DNA of 64,000 nt from Alphaproteobacteria bacterium (GTDB taxonomy: Bacteria; Pseudomonadota; Alphaproteobacteria; RF32; CAG-239), in NCBI GenBank assembly GCA_017460085.1, contig JAFUBQ010000002.1:36228-100227 (forward strand). Reading direction: 5' to 3'. Below, piece by piece: positions 25,256 through 34,856 of this stretch. Under the pieces are notes generated by a model, which made no database searches, had not been told where the DNA came from, and saw only the letters and a list, made by a program, of their open reading frames with translations. The translations under genes and the position numbers were made by a program. Each line of letters starts with the position of its first letter. Within the stretch, counting starts at the first letter, position 1.

Positions 25256-27442
25256 TTATTTACGTTCTTTTGTCGGCATTTCTTCCGGTGCTTTCTGAAC
25301 AGTTTTAATTTGTTCGGTCACCGGCTTATATACCGTTTGCTGCCACGGGCTTTCTTCCACATATTCTTGTCCGCAAATGCAGATACCAAGGCTGCGCAAA
25401 GCTGTTTCTGTCGGAATAAACACATCAAGGCCTTCATTAGTGCGAATCCCTGAATGAGCAATACCGTTCAAAGAACAATCTTTGTAGAACAAGCCACCGC
25501 CGACGGTAACATTTTGAATAAACGTATTGGCTAAAATTTCCGCACCTTTTTCTTCAGTGTAACGATAACCTTCAATTTTAGCACTGTTTTCTAAATAGTT
25601 TTCACCGTCTTTGAAGTCCGTAACGTCTAGTAAACCAAGTGTTAAATAGCCGTTACGACCAACTTCCGGCAAGCTCAAATTAAGCGCCAAAGGCGTATAT
25701 TCTGTCGGGGTATCAAGCATCAACAGCGCCGTATTTTTACTTGGGTTAACCCGCACTGCACGTGCTGTCATTTCAACATTGCGCACCGTTTTAACCTTAT
25801 AAACATTGTCATTCGGGTCAATTAAATCACCTGAGGTTAAAATAAACCGGTCTGAAATCAATAATCCCGCACCTTTTCGGCCGTTAGGGCTGTCAATTTG
25901 CACCACGGACGAGCGCATACGATAAATTGTTTCCGGCGTTAAGTTCTGGCATGTATTTGCGGTAACAACACACAAATTTTCAAGCGCAACCACATCTCCC
26001 GTATCAATCCAAGTGTCATCAACAACTTTGCATTGTCCGTCTGCACGAACATTACCGTTTTCATCAATGCACGATTCAACAATTTCGTGTGTCTCAATCA
26101 CCGCTCCGCTTTCAATAATCGGCATCGGCTCAATAACCGGCTCCGGTGCACAGCCGCAAGTTGGCATACATTGTGACATATCAACACCCGGACGGCTTAT
26201 TTCGCAATTTTTAACGCATTCATATTGCTTCAAATATCCACATTTCATCGGATTCAAAGCACGTTCTTCTTCCACCAATTCATTGCGCTGTGCCGCTAAT
26301 GATACAGGGTCAACACGTTTCATCAACTGGTCTTCAAACCCAGGTAAAGCGCGCAAATTGCTTACAGCATCAGCAAATGCTCGCTCAATCAGCTTAACTT
26401 CACCATTAACTTCGCCATAATAAAGCTCGCCATAACCGGTGCTTTCACCTTTCCAATATACATTGGTTTTGGTTAAATCCATCAAACGCCATACCACCGT
26501 CATTTCCGATGTTCCGTTGCGTTGGTCTTTTTTCTGCGAACTATCCCAATCATATTCATCACAAATATTCATAAAATAGTCGGTAATTTCTGCCGTCAAC
26601 ACATATTCCGGCAACTCAATCGGTGTGGTTTGCAAGCATAAATCTTTCGGCATAGGCAAAACTTTGTAGCAATCTTGAGTTGCCTCTTCAAACACCGTGG
26701 CAAACTTAATGTTCTTTTCCATAATGCGGCCGCTGTTCAAATTTGCTTCTTTATTGAAACGACGGCAACCAAAAATACGAAAACGATAGTTGCCTAAATG
26801 GCTGCTATAAGGCCCATCAATTCCGGTATTTTTAATTCTAAAATCAACGTGGTCTAACGCAAGCGGCGCCATTGCACAACAATCACGATGCATTGCCTCA
26901 TATACAACCGGCGTATACATCACAAAATTCTGAATTGCCGGCGAGCTAACATATTCTATGCGGCGTTCTTCACATTTTTTGCATGGTCCGGGGAACAGGC
27001 TGCCGTCTTTAGAACACTTAGAACAAGGTTCACCTCCGAACAAACTACCGTCTTTAGAGCAGTTTACACATGGCGCACCGCCAAAAATACTGCCGTCTTT
27101 AGAACAACTTTTGCATGGCCCGCCCGGAAACAAACTGCCGTCACGGTCTTCAACTTGCGCAACTTCCTCTACCGATTCGTTTATCGGTGCATTTTGATAT
27201 TGCGGTTCATAAGTCTGATACGGCATCGTTTGATAAACAGCCATTCCTTGCGGCAAGTTTTGCACCTGAGGCACATTAGGCTGAACATTGTGCGGCCCGC
27301 TGAACTTTTGCTCAAAGCTCCTAGCATCACGATACGCACCGTTCGGCGCATAATATCCCTGCTGTGCATTAACGCTACCAATCAGCGTTCCGCTGCTCAG
27401 CAAAGCCGCTATTGCAATTAGTACTTTATTTTGTTTTTTCAT
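25256..27442 (-). CDS. Exported PCxxC-repeat protein with degenerate trypsin-like domain
   Basis: 728 residues from ATG 27442 (AGGAG upstream). Signal peptide MKKQNKVLIAIAALLSSGTL... ends near SVNA (26). A Gln/Pro/Tyr-rich linker is followed by four tandem 15-residue units DGSxFxGxPCxxCSK (residues ~101-159), then a Cys-rich central domain resembling periplasmic auxiliary proteins (VLTAEITDYF), and a C-terminal chymotrypsin-fold domain (~510-690). In that domain the triad is gone: LTSGDL stands where LTAAH is expected, NTALLML where DLALL is expected, and VGGGLF where GNSGG is expected. So it is predicted to be a pseudoprotease, perhaps a binding or scaffold module. It starts ten bases after comM. 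Confidence 0.7.
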   Translation of the reverse strand: MKKQNKVLIAIAALLSSGTLIGSVNAQQGYYAPNGAYRDARSFEQKFSGPHNVQPNVPQVQNLPQGMAVYQTMPYQTYEPQYQNAPINESVEEVAQVEDRDGSLFPGGPCKSCSKDGSIFGGAPCVNCSKDGSLFGGEPCSKCSKDGSLFPGPCKKCEERRIEYVSSPAIQNFVMYTPVVYEAMHRDCCAMAPLALDHVDFRIKNTGIDGPYSSHLGNYRFRIFGCRRFNKEANLNSGRIMEKNIKFATVFEEATQDCYKVLPMPKDLCLQTTPIELPEYVLTAEITDYFMNICDEYDWDSSQKKDQRNGTSEMTVVWRLMDLTKTNVYWKGESTGYGELYYGEVNGEVKLIERAFADAVSNLRALPGFEDQLMKRVDPVSLAAQRNELVEEERALNPMKCGYLKQYECVKNCEISRPGVDMSQCMPTCGCAPEPVIEPMPIIESGAVIETHEIVESCIDENGNVRADGQCKVVDDTWIDTGDVVALENLCVVTANTCQNLTPETIYRMRSSVVQIDSPNGRKGAGLLISDRFILTSGDLIDPNDNVYKVKTVRNVEMTARAVRVNPSKNTALLMLDTPTEYTPLALNLSLPEVGRNGYLTLGLLDVTDFKDGENYLENSAKIEGYRYTEEKGAEILANTFIQNVTVGGGLFYKDCSLNGIAHSGIRTNEGLDVFIPTETALRSLGICICGQEYVEESPWQQTVYKPVTEQIKTVQKAPEEMPTKERK
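26966..27142 (-). repeat. Four in-frame ~45-bp tandem repeats
   Basis: DNA units encoding DGSxFxGxPCxxCSK four times, the last one codon shorter and diverging to CEE. The units differ at third positions and at the variable residues, so they are not a recent slippage product alone. Confidence 0.85.
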
Positions 27443-27452
27443 CTGTTTTCTC

Positions 27453-28976
27453 CTAAACCTGTTTGGACGGCATAACATATCTGTATGACAACGCCTCTGC
27501 TACGTGTATCTTAGACACATTTTTTTCATTTTGCAAGTCTGCAATTGTTCTTGCTAATTTTAATGTGCGATGATAGGCTCTGGCCGAAAGTTTCATCTTA
27601 TCGGCAAAAGCCACTAATAATTGTTTGGCATCTTCCGCTAATTGAGTAACTTGCTCTAAAGCATCACCCTTAAGCTGTGAATTGGTATATAAATTTGGCA
27701 AACCCATTTCAATAAAACGTTGCCGCTGAATTTTCCGCGCGGCAATCACTCTCTCACGAATCTGAGCCGAGCTCTCGCCGGTTTTAATTTCCGACATATC
27801 CCACGGACTTACCGGCGGCACCTGAATATGCATATCAAACCTATCCATCAATGGGCCGGAAATACGTGATTGATATTCTTCAGCGCATTTCGGAGCACGC
27901 GTGCATTCTTGTCCGTTGATACCCAAATAACCGCAGCGACATGGATTCATTGCCGCAATCAGCTGAAAATTTGCCGGATATTGAGTATGACAATTAACTC
28001 TGGAAATTGAAACATAGCCGGTTTCAAGCGGCTGACGCAATGCTTCTAAGGTGGCACGATTAAATTCCGGCAGCTCATCTAAAAACAACACTCCGTTGTG
28101 CGCCAATGAAATTTCTCCCGGAATACCCTTACGCCCACCGCCGATTAAAGCCGGTGTTGAAGCATTGTGGTGTGGGTCACGGTACGGTCTGTCAAAACTG
28201 ATTTCACCATCTTTAAGCTCTCCGGCAATAGAATGAATCATACATGTTTCTAAGGCTTCTTCTGTTGTCATCGGCGGCAAAATCGTCACCATCCGCGCCG
28301 CTAACATCGACTTTCCGGCCCCCGGTGTGCCAACCATCAATAAATTATGACCGCCGGCAGCGGCAATTTCCATGGCGCGTTTTGCTGTTTCTTGACCTTT
28401 AACATCGGCCATATCTAAATCGGATGTGCGGCTCTTTTTCTGCTTTGCCGTTGGTGTCGGCAACTGCTGAACACCTTTTAAATGGTTTATCAGAGCCAAC
28501 AAACTCGGTGCGGCAACAATATCTTTTAAGCCGGACCACACAGCCTCGCTGCCTTGTGATGCCGGACAAATTAAGCCTTTTTGCCGGCGCGAAGCATGAA
28601 TAGCCACCGGTAAAACTCCGTTAACCGGCTGAATTTTCCCGTCTAAACCAAGCTCACCTATAACAACATAATTGTTCACTTCTTCTGCCGGAACAATACC
28701 CAAGCCGGCTAACACAGCCAGAGCAATCGGTAAATCAAAATGCGAACCTTCTTTTAATAAATCTGCAGGTGCTAAGTTAACAATAATGCGTTTAGCCGGC
28801 AATTCTACACCTAAAGTATTAAGCGCAGCTCTAACTCGTTCGCGGCTTTCGGCAATAGTTTTATCAGGCAAACCTACAATCGAAAATACAGGCATACCTG
28901 CCGTAATTTGCAGCTGCAAATCAACATCTAGAGTTGAAAGTCCGTTGAAAGCTATAGTGTTAACGTGCGCCAACAT
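27453..28976 (-). CDS. comM: YifB/ComM-family Mg chelatase-like AAA+ ATPase
   Basis: 507 residues. The N-terminal ChlI-like domain has GLPDKTIAESRERVRAAL, followed by an AAA+ core with Walker A GTPGAGKSMLA, the HNGVLFLDELPEF Walker B region and a Cys cluster typical of the family (CRCGYLGINGQECTRAPKC). ComM helps branch migration during integration of transformed DNA. ATG 28976 was chosen because the family starts MLA... and GAGG lies upstream; GTG 28985 would only add three residues. It overlaps no gene but is two bases from the lipoprotein stop. Confidence 0.92.
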   Translation of the reverse strand: MLAHVNTIAFNGLSTLDVDLQLQITAGMPVFSIVGLPDKTIAESRERVRAALNTLGVELPAKRIIVNLAPADLLKEGSHFDLPIALAVLAGLGIVPAEEVNNYVVIGELGLDGKIQPVNGVLPVAIHASRRQKGLICPASQGSEAVWSGLKDIVAAPSLLALINHLKGVQQLPTPTAKQKKSRTSDLDMADVKGQETAKRAMEIAAAGGHNLLMVGTPGAGKSMLAARMVTILPPMTTEEALETCMIHSIAGELKDGEISFDRPYRDPHHNASTPALIGGGRKGIPGEISLAHNGVLFLDELPEFNRATLEALRQPLETGYVSISRVNCHTQYPANFQLIAAMNPCRCGYLGINGQECTRAPKCAEEYQSRISGPLMDRFDMHIQVPPVSPWDMSEIKTGESSAQIRERVIAARKIQRQRFIEMGLPNLYTNSQLKGDALEQVTQLAEDAKQLLVAFADKMKLSARAYHRTLKLARTIADLQNEKNVSKIHVAEALSYRYVMPSKQV

Positions 28977-28978
28977 TT

Positions 28979-29446
28979 TTACCACCTCGGCACATTTTCA
29001 CCGTTGCGCCAACGCCGTGTCGGATATGTTCCCGTCTTCAAAAAATCATATTTTGCAGCCATATGCGGAATTTCCGTAATACGAACATAACATGAATCTT
29101 CCAAAACCGCCACACACGCCTCAATTTCTGCTTCCGAACCGCGGCAATAAGCTAAAACACGAGTATTTAGATTTTCCATAATCACTTGATTTGCCTCATA
29201 TTTATTATTCGGAACCTGCGGAAAATCACGTTCACTAAAAACAGTTTCCGCCTGCGGTTCATAGTCATAATCAGCGCACCCCGGAAAAGTATGCATACCA
29301 TCTTTGCTATAAACAGCAATAGTTGTTTCATGCCGGCAATGCGGTGAAAGACCATATAAATCTTCATTTATATATTGCGAACGGCCCATGCAACCGCCGG
29401 TAAGCAATGTTATCGTTAATATCAAAAACGTGCAAAAATTTTTCAT
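28979..29446 (-). CDS. Predicted lipoprotein, unknown function
   Basis: 155 residues with a lipoprotein signal peptide: MKNFCTFLILTITLLTGGC, lipobox LTGGC with Cys19. The mature part has six further Cys (e.g. HCRHE, GCADY, YCRGSEAEIEAC, DSCYV), suggesting disulfides. The residue after the lipid Cys is Met, so no inner-membrane retention signal is evident. First gene of a probable lipoprotein-comM-PCxxC-protein operon. Confidence 0.75.
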   Translation of the reverse strand: MKNFCTFLILTITLLTGGCMGRSQYINEDLYGLSPHCRHETTIAVYSKDGMHTFPGCADYDYEPQAETVFSERDFPQVPNNKYEANQVIMENLNTRVLAYCRGSEAEIEACVAVLEDSCYVRITEIPHMAAKYDFLKTGTYPTRRWRNGENVPRW

Positions 29447-29675
29447 TTTACCTCACATAATACACTAATATGCCGTTAAGATATAGCAAAATTATTAAAA
29501 TAGTATTTACGGTTATAATGAAAAATCTTTTCAAGGTTTTAAATTTAAGCCTTCATATTTTTTGCTTGATTTATATTTTAATTAAGCTATTGTGAAGCAT
29601 CTGTTGCTAAGGTAGAAAATTTATGTTTTCTGCATCGTTTTAGCTATATTTACAACCAATTGAAAGGAATAAATA
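29447..29675. other. Divergent intergenic region
   Basis: 229 bases between the lipoprotein gene and a plus-strand membrane protein gene. AT-rich. TTGATT (about 29565) and TATTGT 16 bases later may form the plus-strand promoter. An imperfect palindrome AAGGTTTTAAATTTAAGCCTT-like stretch precedes it. No gene seen. Confidence 0.35.
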
Positions 29676-30257
29676 ATGTTAATTTTTGCCATATTATTGC
29701 TTGTTTTCAGTGTTTACAGCTTTCCGGTATTAGCCAATCCGGCCTGCGCCGTATGCACAGTTGGTGTTGTTGCCGGATTAAGCATTGCACGGCAATTAGG
29801 GGTAGATGACGGCGTTGTTGCGGTTTGGGCCGGCGCTTTACTCGCACTTATCGGATATTGGACAATTTTGTGGTTTGATAAAAAAAATTGGCATTTTCCT
29901 TTTCGTAACAGCATATTAATGTTGCTTTCTTTAGCCATTATCGGCGGTGTTTATATTAAAGATTTAGCTTACACTCCAAAACCAATTCTTATCTTTTATA
30001 TGGACCCGTTTTTGTTTTGCACGTTGCTGGGCGCCGCGGTTTTAATATATAGTTCTAAATTTTATCAATGGATGAAGGCAAAAAACGGCGGACACGCTCA
30101 TTTTCCGTTTGAAAAAGTAGTGTTACCGATTGTTGCTATAGCCTTAACCGGTTGGGCTGTTGATGCCTTGCAGCTTTGCCAGCCTGCTGCCGATGAATAT
30201 AATGCCGCGGCAACATCATCGCTGCCGGCTGACGGTTCAGACATTTATGATTTTTAA
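29676..30257 (+). CDS. Polytopic membrane protein with CxxC near N-terminus
   Basis: 193 residues. A leader helix ends in FPVLANPACAVCTVG, with a CAVC motif just beyond it, followed by four or five membrane helices with a conserved-looking RQLGVDDGVVAVWAGALL segment. I have seen this CxxCT-V-G...GIDD layout in uncharacterised membrane proteins of other phyla but know no function. A GAAAGGAATAA ribosome site precedes the ATG. It is convergent with the next gene. Confidence 0.7.
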   Translation: MLIFAILLLVFSVYSFPVLANPACAVCTVGVVAGLSIARQLGVDDGVVAVWAGALLALIGYWTILWFDKKNWHFPFRNSILMLLSLAIIGGVYIKDLAYTPKPILIFYMDPFLFCTLLGAAVLIYSSKFYQWMKAKNGGHAHFPFEKVVLPIVAIALTGWAVDALQLCQPAADEYNAAATSSLPADGSDIYDF

Positions 30258-30271
30258 TAAGTTACAACTTT

Positions 30272-31066
30272 TTATTCGGCTTGTTCTTCCAAAAGTTCAT
30301 CTTGCGCACGACAGAAAGTCAACATTAAGGCGCAGAAAAACAGTTGCATAAAAATTTTAACAAAGTAAAACACAACAGCCAGCCAAGCTGCCTCCGCTTT
30401 AAGTGCTTCAAGCCATATATTAAGCCGAATCGTGCATAAAAGCATAAATGCCAACAAACTTAAAAATAATATAATTGCCACATATGCTCTGCCGGCGGTT
30501 TGCCCGTAAATAAGTTTAAAGTCCCCGCGTTTGCGCGCTAAAAATCTGCTAACCGAAGCCGCCATGCGCATAAATAAAATCATTAACAGAAAACAGCCAA
30601 AAACCAGCGTAAAATAAATCATTTCAATGCGCCAATCAGGATTTGCCTGTTGAAACAATAATTTAATTGATATTGCAAACAGCAGCAAAAAAACCGCCAA
30701 ATATGCTAACAAAAACAGCTCTTTTTGCCATTTTTCAACACTGCGCCGCCATAAAAATTTTAGCTTAAATGCCAAACCATTAAAGGCTTCATCGTAAAAG
30801 TCAACAGCAAAAGACAGTTGTAAATGCGCAAAAATTACGACATACATTGCAAACAAAACCCAAAAAACGTTTTGCTGTGTAATAAATCCGCAAAAACCAT
30901 CAAAAGAATATGAACAAATTTGCCCGATATACATTGCCAACAAAGCTAATGGCGTTAGTAAAGCCGCATAAATCGCCAACGGTCGCCAACAGTCAAAAAC
31001 GCGCCCTCCCAGCTTAAATAAACGCGCCATAACTCCAACCATTGAATATTTTTGCGTATTTATCAT
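30272..31066 (-). CDS. Polytopic membrane protein, unknown function
   Basis: 264 residues with about six hydrophobic helices separated by basic loops (FKLKFLWRRSVEKWQKE, RFLARKRGDFKL). It starts three bases after the dnaE stop, so it is translated from the dnaE transcript. No recognised domain or catalytic motif; topology resembles DUF975/YihY-like envelope proteins only in general terms. Confidence 0.7.
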   Translation of the reverse strand: MINTQKYSMVGVMARLFKLGGRVFDCWRPLAIYAALLTPLALLAMYIGQICSYSFDGFCGFITQQNVFWVLFAMYVVIFAHLQLSFAVDFYDEAFNGLAFKLKFLWRRSVEKWQKELFLLAYLAVFLLLFAISIKLLFQQANPDWRIEMIYFTLVFGCFLLMILFMRMAASVSRFLARKRGDFKLIYGQTAGRAYVAIILFLSLLAFMLLCTIRLNIWLEALKAEAAWLAVVFYFVKIFMQLFFCALMLTFCRAQDELLEEQAE

Positions 31067-31069
31067 TTT

Positions 31070-34000
31070 TTATATCTCCTTTACCTCTGTCACACCGGCA
31101 ATGGCACGCAGTTTTGTCAGCAGCTCTCCATTATCCAAAGCATAGTTTTTCGGCAGTGCAATCCGCACGTCCCATTCCGGCAACTCCGGCTTAATATATA
31201 TTTTGTTTGCGCCAAAATGTTCACGCAGCAGTGCCTGATTAATTGCTCTGACAGCCGCCACATCATTAACCGCAATTTCCAATCCCTTTGATGTTTCGGC
31301 AATTGCCGTATCCAGTGTCTTAATGCTGTTGAACAACATGCGCGGCGGCTTTTCTTCTTCTTGCTTTTCTATTACCGCCTGCACATAAAGAGGCACACCG
31401 CTTTCAATGGCCGCCCCATATTTTGCAATGCCCTCCGAAAACAGCAGACCTTCATAGGCCGCCGATGTATCGGAAAGCCGCACAAAGGCAAACGGTTTGC
31501 CGCTTTTGCTGATTTTTTTCTGAAAGCTTTGTAAGCAGCCCGCTAAATTTGCCACAATTTTATCACCGGTTTTAATGCCTTTAACTACATCGTTATACGG
31601 CAAAATTCCCAAACGCACCATGCTTTGCGCATATATATCCAGCGGATGAGCCGACAAATAAAAACCAATAGCCTCTGCTTCATTTTGCAGCCGCTCCAAT
31701 TCCGGCCAATCCGGCTTTTCCTGCAATTTCACCGTAGCACTCAACTCATCTGCTCCAAACAACGATGTTTGCGCGCTAACCTTCAGTTCTGAAGCCGCCG
31801 CAATATGCCGCAAAATATTGTCAATATTAATATACAGCTTTTGGCGGTTTTTATCAAGACCGTCAAACGCACCGGCCTTAATCAGCTGTTCCAGTTGCTT
31901 GCGGTTTATCTGCTTAATATCCACACGATGGATAAAATCAGATAAATTCTTGAATTTCCCGTTTTTTTGCCTTTCTGCAGCAATGGCTTGCATATTTGCC
32001 TCACCCACCCCTTTAATGCCGGCAAGCGCAAAACGAATATTGCCGTTTTCCACTGTGAATAATGCTTCGGAAAAATTAATATCCGGCGGCAACACTTTAA
32101 AGCCCATTTTTTTCACTTCATCGCTGTAAAAAGCAATTTTATCGGTGTTGGTAATATCAAAATCCATAATGGCGCACATAAATTCCACCGGATAATGCGC
32201 CTTCAAATATGCTGTCTGATACGAAATCAGCGAATAAGCGGCAGCGTGCGATTTATTAAAACCGTAAGAGGCAAACTTTTCCATTTGGTCAAAAATGCTC
32301 TTGGCAACTTCAGCGTCTATACCGTTTTTCAGCGCTCCGGCCGTGAACATTTCCCGTTGGTGCGGAATTTCTTCGCGTTGCTTTTTCCCCATCACCTTAC
32401 GCAGTTTATCAGCTCCGCCGAGTGTATATCCGCCCAACACTTGCGCAATTTTCATCACTTGCTCCTGATAAACCATAATGCCGTAAGTTTCATCAAGAAT
32501 CGGTGCCAAATCAGGGTGCAGATACTCTATTTTTTCTTTACCGTGCTTGCGGGCAATAAATGTCGGAATATTATCCATCGGCCCCGGGCGATACAGCGAA
32601 ATCACCGCTATTAAATCCTCAAAACGGTCCGGTTTAATCTGCTTCATCACATCACGCATGCCCGATGATTCAAATTGAAACACGGCGCTGGTATCGCCAC
32701 GTTGCAAAAGTTCATACGTCTGCTTGTCATCAAGCGGCAATGAGGCCATATCTAGCTTAATAGAGTGAATACGTTCCACCCATTCCACGGCTTTTTCAAT
32801 CACCGTCAGTGTTTTCAGCCCCAAAAAGTCAAACTTAATCAGTCCGGTTTCTTCCACATATTTCATATCATATTGCGTAACCGGCATATCGGCCCGCGGG
32901 TCTTTATAAAGCGGCACCAATTCATCAAGCGGCCGGTCGCCAATCACCACACCGGCAGCGTGCATACCGCTGTTGCGATACAAACCCTCCAGCTTCATGG
33001 CAATATCAAACAGTTTATTTATCTGTGGGTCATTAACACGCATTGCCTCCAATTCCGGCACTTGCTCCAACGCTTCTTGCAATGTCGGATTTTTACCGCC
33101 CTGCCCCGGCGGAATCATCTTTGAAATGCGGTCAGCTTGACTATATGGCATTTGCAGCACCCTCGCCACATCGCGAATTACGGCTTTCGATTGCAATTTG
33201 CCATAAGTAATAATTTGCGCCACTTTTTCATGCCCATATTTTTCCTGCACATATTCAATGGTTTTGTGGCGGTTTTCTTGGCATAAGTCCACGTCAAAAT
33301 CCGGCATGTTGACACGTTCCGGATTTAAAAAACGCTCAAACAGCAAATCTAAACGAATCGGGTCTAGGTCAGTAATTTTCAATGCCCAAGCCACAATAGA
33401 ACCGGCGCCGGAACCTCGCCCCGGACCAATCGGTACGCCATGCGTTTTTGACCAGCGGATAAAATCCGACACAATCAAAAAATAGCCCGGAAAGCCCATT
33501 TTTTTAATCACGCAAAGCTCATAATCCAGCCGTTTGTAATATATCCTATCCGTGCGCTCACGTTCCTCAGCTGTCATCTCCGCCGTATAAACCTGCCGTT
33601 CCATACGCTCATGCAGCCCCTTATAGGCTTCTTCGGTAATAAACTCGTCCTGCGTTTTGCCGTCGGGACATATAAAAATCGGCAGTAAAGGCTCAACTTT
33701 TTTAGAAAGATAATTGCAGCGTTTGGCAATATTTACCGTATTTTCAATTGCTTCAGGAATATCCTTAAACAATTGAATCATTTCATTTTCGCTTTTCCAG
33801 CAATTGTTCGGCGAAAAATGATGCCGGTTTTCGTTGCTCACATATTCACCCTCGGCAATGCAAACCAAGGCATCATGCGCCTCATACATGCCGGCATCAA
33901 AAAAATAAACATCGTTGGTCGCCACCAGCGGAATATCATATTTATAAGCCAGCTCCAAAAACATCGGCTCGGTTATTTTTTCTTCGTCATAGCCAACCCG

Positions 34001-34543
34001 CGAAAGCTCCATATATAAACGGTCACCGAATATTGCATGCAAGGCAGAAAGTTTTGCTTCGGCATCTTCACGCCTATTTTGCACAATAAGTTGTCCTACC
34101 GGCCCGCTGAAACCGCCGGTCAAACAAATCAAACCTTCATTAAATTCTGCTAAATCGGCCATTGTCACCTGCGGTGTGCCGCTTTTTTGCGTATTATCCA
34201 AATAATAACGCTTAAAAATTTTCATCAGCGATTGATAACCGACCTCATTTTGCACTAGTAAGATAAGCGGCTGCGGCTCAAGTTCTCGTCCTTTAGAAAC
34301 GGCAATATTTTCCGAATCGTCATTATGCAAACAAAGTTCCGCCCCCAAAATCGGCTTAATACCTTCATCAGCGGCATATTTAGAAAAAGCCTTGCCGCCA
34401 AACAAATTTCCGTGGTCGGTAATGGCGCAGGCCGCCACTCCTAAATCGTGCAGCTTATGCAGCAACTTAGGCACCGGAATTGCTCCTAATGCCAGCGAAT
34501 AGGCCGTATGCACACGCAAATTTATAAATTTCGGTTCAGACAT
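31070..34543 (-). CDS. dnaE: DNA polymerase III alpha subunit
   Basis: 1,157-residue replicative polymerase. It has an N-terminal PHP domain (FINLRVHTAYSL and AITDHGNLFG), the catalytic PDFDVDLCQENR near residue 415 with its Asp pair, GPGRGSGAGSIVAWAL upstream of it, helix-hairpin-helix motif GIKGVGEANMQAI, and a C-terminal OB fold. Length fits DnaE1. The neighbouring window also carries dnaQ (proofreading subunit) at 55.8 kb. Confidence 0.96.
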   Translation of the reverse strand: MSEPKFINLRVHTAYSLALGAIPVPKLLHKLHDLGVAACAITDHGNLFGGKAFSKYAADEGIKPILGAELCLHNDDSENIAVSKGRELEPQPLILLVQNEVGYQSLMKIFKRYYLDNTQKSGTPQVTMADLAEFNEGLICLTGGFSGPVGQLIVQNRREDAEAKLSALHAIFGDRLYMELSRVGYDEEKITEPMFLELAYKYDIPLVATNDVYFFDAGMYEAHDALVCIAEGEYVSNENRHHFSPNNCWKSENEMIQLFKDIPEAIENTVNIAKRCNYLSKKVEPLLPIFICPDGKTQDEFITEEAYKGLHERMERQVYTAEMTAEERERTDRIYYKRLDYELCVIKKMGFPGYFLIVSDFIRWSKTHGVPIGPGRGSGAGSIVAWALKITDLDPIRLDLLFERFLNPERVNMPDFDVDLCQENRHKTIEYVQEKYGHEKVAQIITYGKLQSKAVIRDVARVLQMPYSQADRISKMIPPGQGGKNPTLQEALEQVPELEAMRVNDPQINKLFDIAMKLEGLYRNSGMHAAGVVIGDRPLDELVPLYKDPRADMPVTQYDMKYVEETGLIKFDFLGLKTLTVIEKAVEWVERIHSIKLDMASLPLDDKQTYELLQRGDTSAVFQFESSGMRDVMKQIKPDRFEDLIAVISLYRPGPMDNIPTFIARKHGKEKIEYLHPDLAPILDETYGIMVYQEQVMKIAQVLGGYTLGGADKLRKVMGKKQREEIPHQREMFTAGALKNGIDAEVAKSIFDQMEKFASYGFNKSHAAAYSLISYQTAYLKAHYPVEFMCAIMDFDITNTDKIAFYSDEVKKMGFKVLPPDINFSEALFTVENGNIRFALAGIKGVGEANMQAIAAERQKNGKFKNLSDFIHRVDIKQINRKQLEQLIKAGAFDGLDKNRQKLYINIDNILRHIAAASELKVSAQTSLFGADELSATVKLQEKPDWPELERLQNEAEAIGFYLSAHPLDIYAQSMVRLGILPYNDVVKGIKTGDKIVANLAGCLQSFQKKISKSGKPFAFVRLSDTSAAYEGLLFSEGIAKYGAAIESGVPLYVQAVIEKQEEEKPPRMLFNSIKTLDTAIAETSKGLEIAVNDVAAVRAINQALLREHFGANKIYIKPELPEWDVRIALPKNYALDNGELLTKLRAIAGVTEVKEI

Positions 34544-34592
34544 TTGTTTGCAATATGTAAAAGCGCTGCTTTATGATACGCCAATTTTCCTT

Positions 34593-34838
34593 CTATGCAT
34601 TATCTGATGATGCTTTTTTGTAGCAACGGCAGTGACAAATGCCGTCACGCTCAATGTCGCTGCGGCACAGTTCTGAAATGCAGTAGCGCTTTTCGTTTTG
34701 CCCGTCGCAAGGGCAGCGCCGCCATTCATTATCGCCAAACATCATATTTTTTGCCCGAGCAATTTTTTCAATATTTTCTGTCGGATAATATCCCGCATTT
34801 TTGCAATTTTCGAGCATCATTTCTAAAATTGTAGCCAT
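34593..34838 (-). CDS. Ferredoxin-thioredoxin reductase catalytic-chain-like protein
   Basis: 81 residues. The Cys pattern RCPC-x8-C-x4-C-x9-CHC resembles the catalytic chain of ferredoxin:thioredoxin reductase (CPC...C...CHC around a 4Fe-4S cluster), as in short bacterial FTR-like proteins, but the middle CxC reads C-I-S. ATG 34838 was chosen because GGAG lies 9 bases ahead; the in-frame ATG at 34853 has no ribosome site. It follows parB by 18 bases on the same strand. Role in anaerobic thiol redox control is inference; a plain zinc or Fe-S binding protein is possible. Confidence 0.55.
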   Translation of the reverse strand: MATILEMMLENCKNAGYYPTENIEKIARAKNMMFGDNEWRRCPCDGQNEKRYCISELCRSDIERDGICHCRCYKKASSDNA

Positions 34839-34856
34839 TTTAAAGTTCTCCATATT

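Noticed and set aside
26966..27142. CxxC repeats as c-type heme sites
   Set aside because: None of the four CxxC motifs is followed by His.
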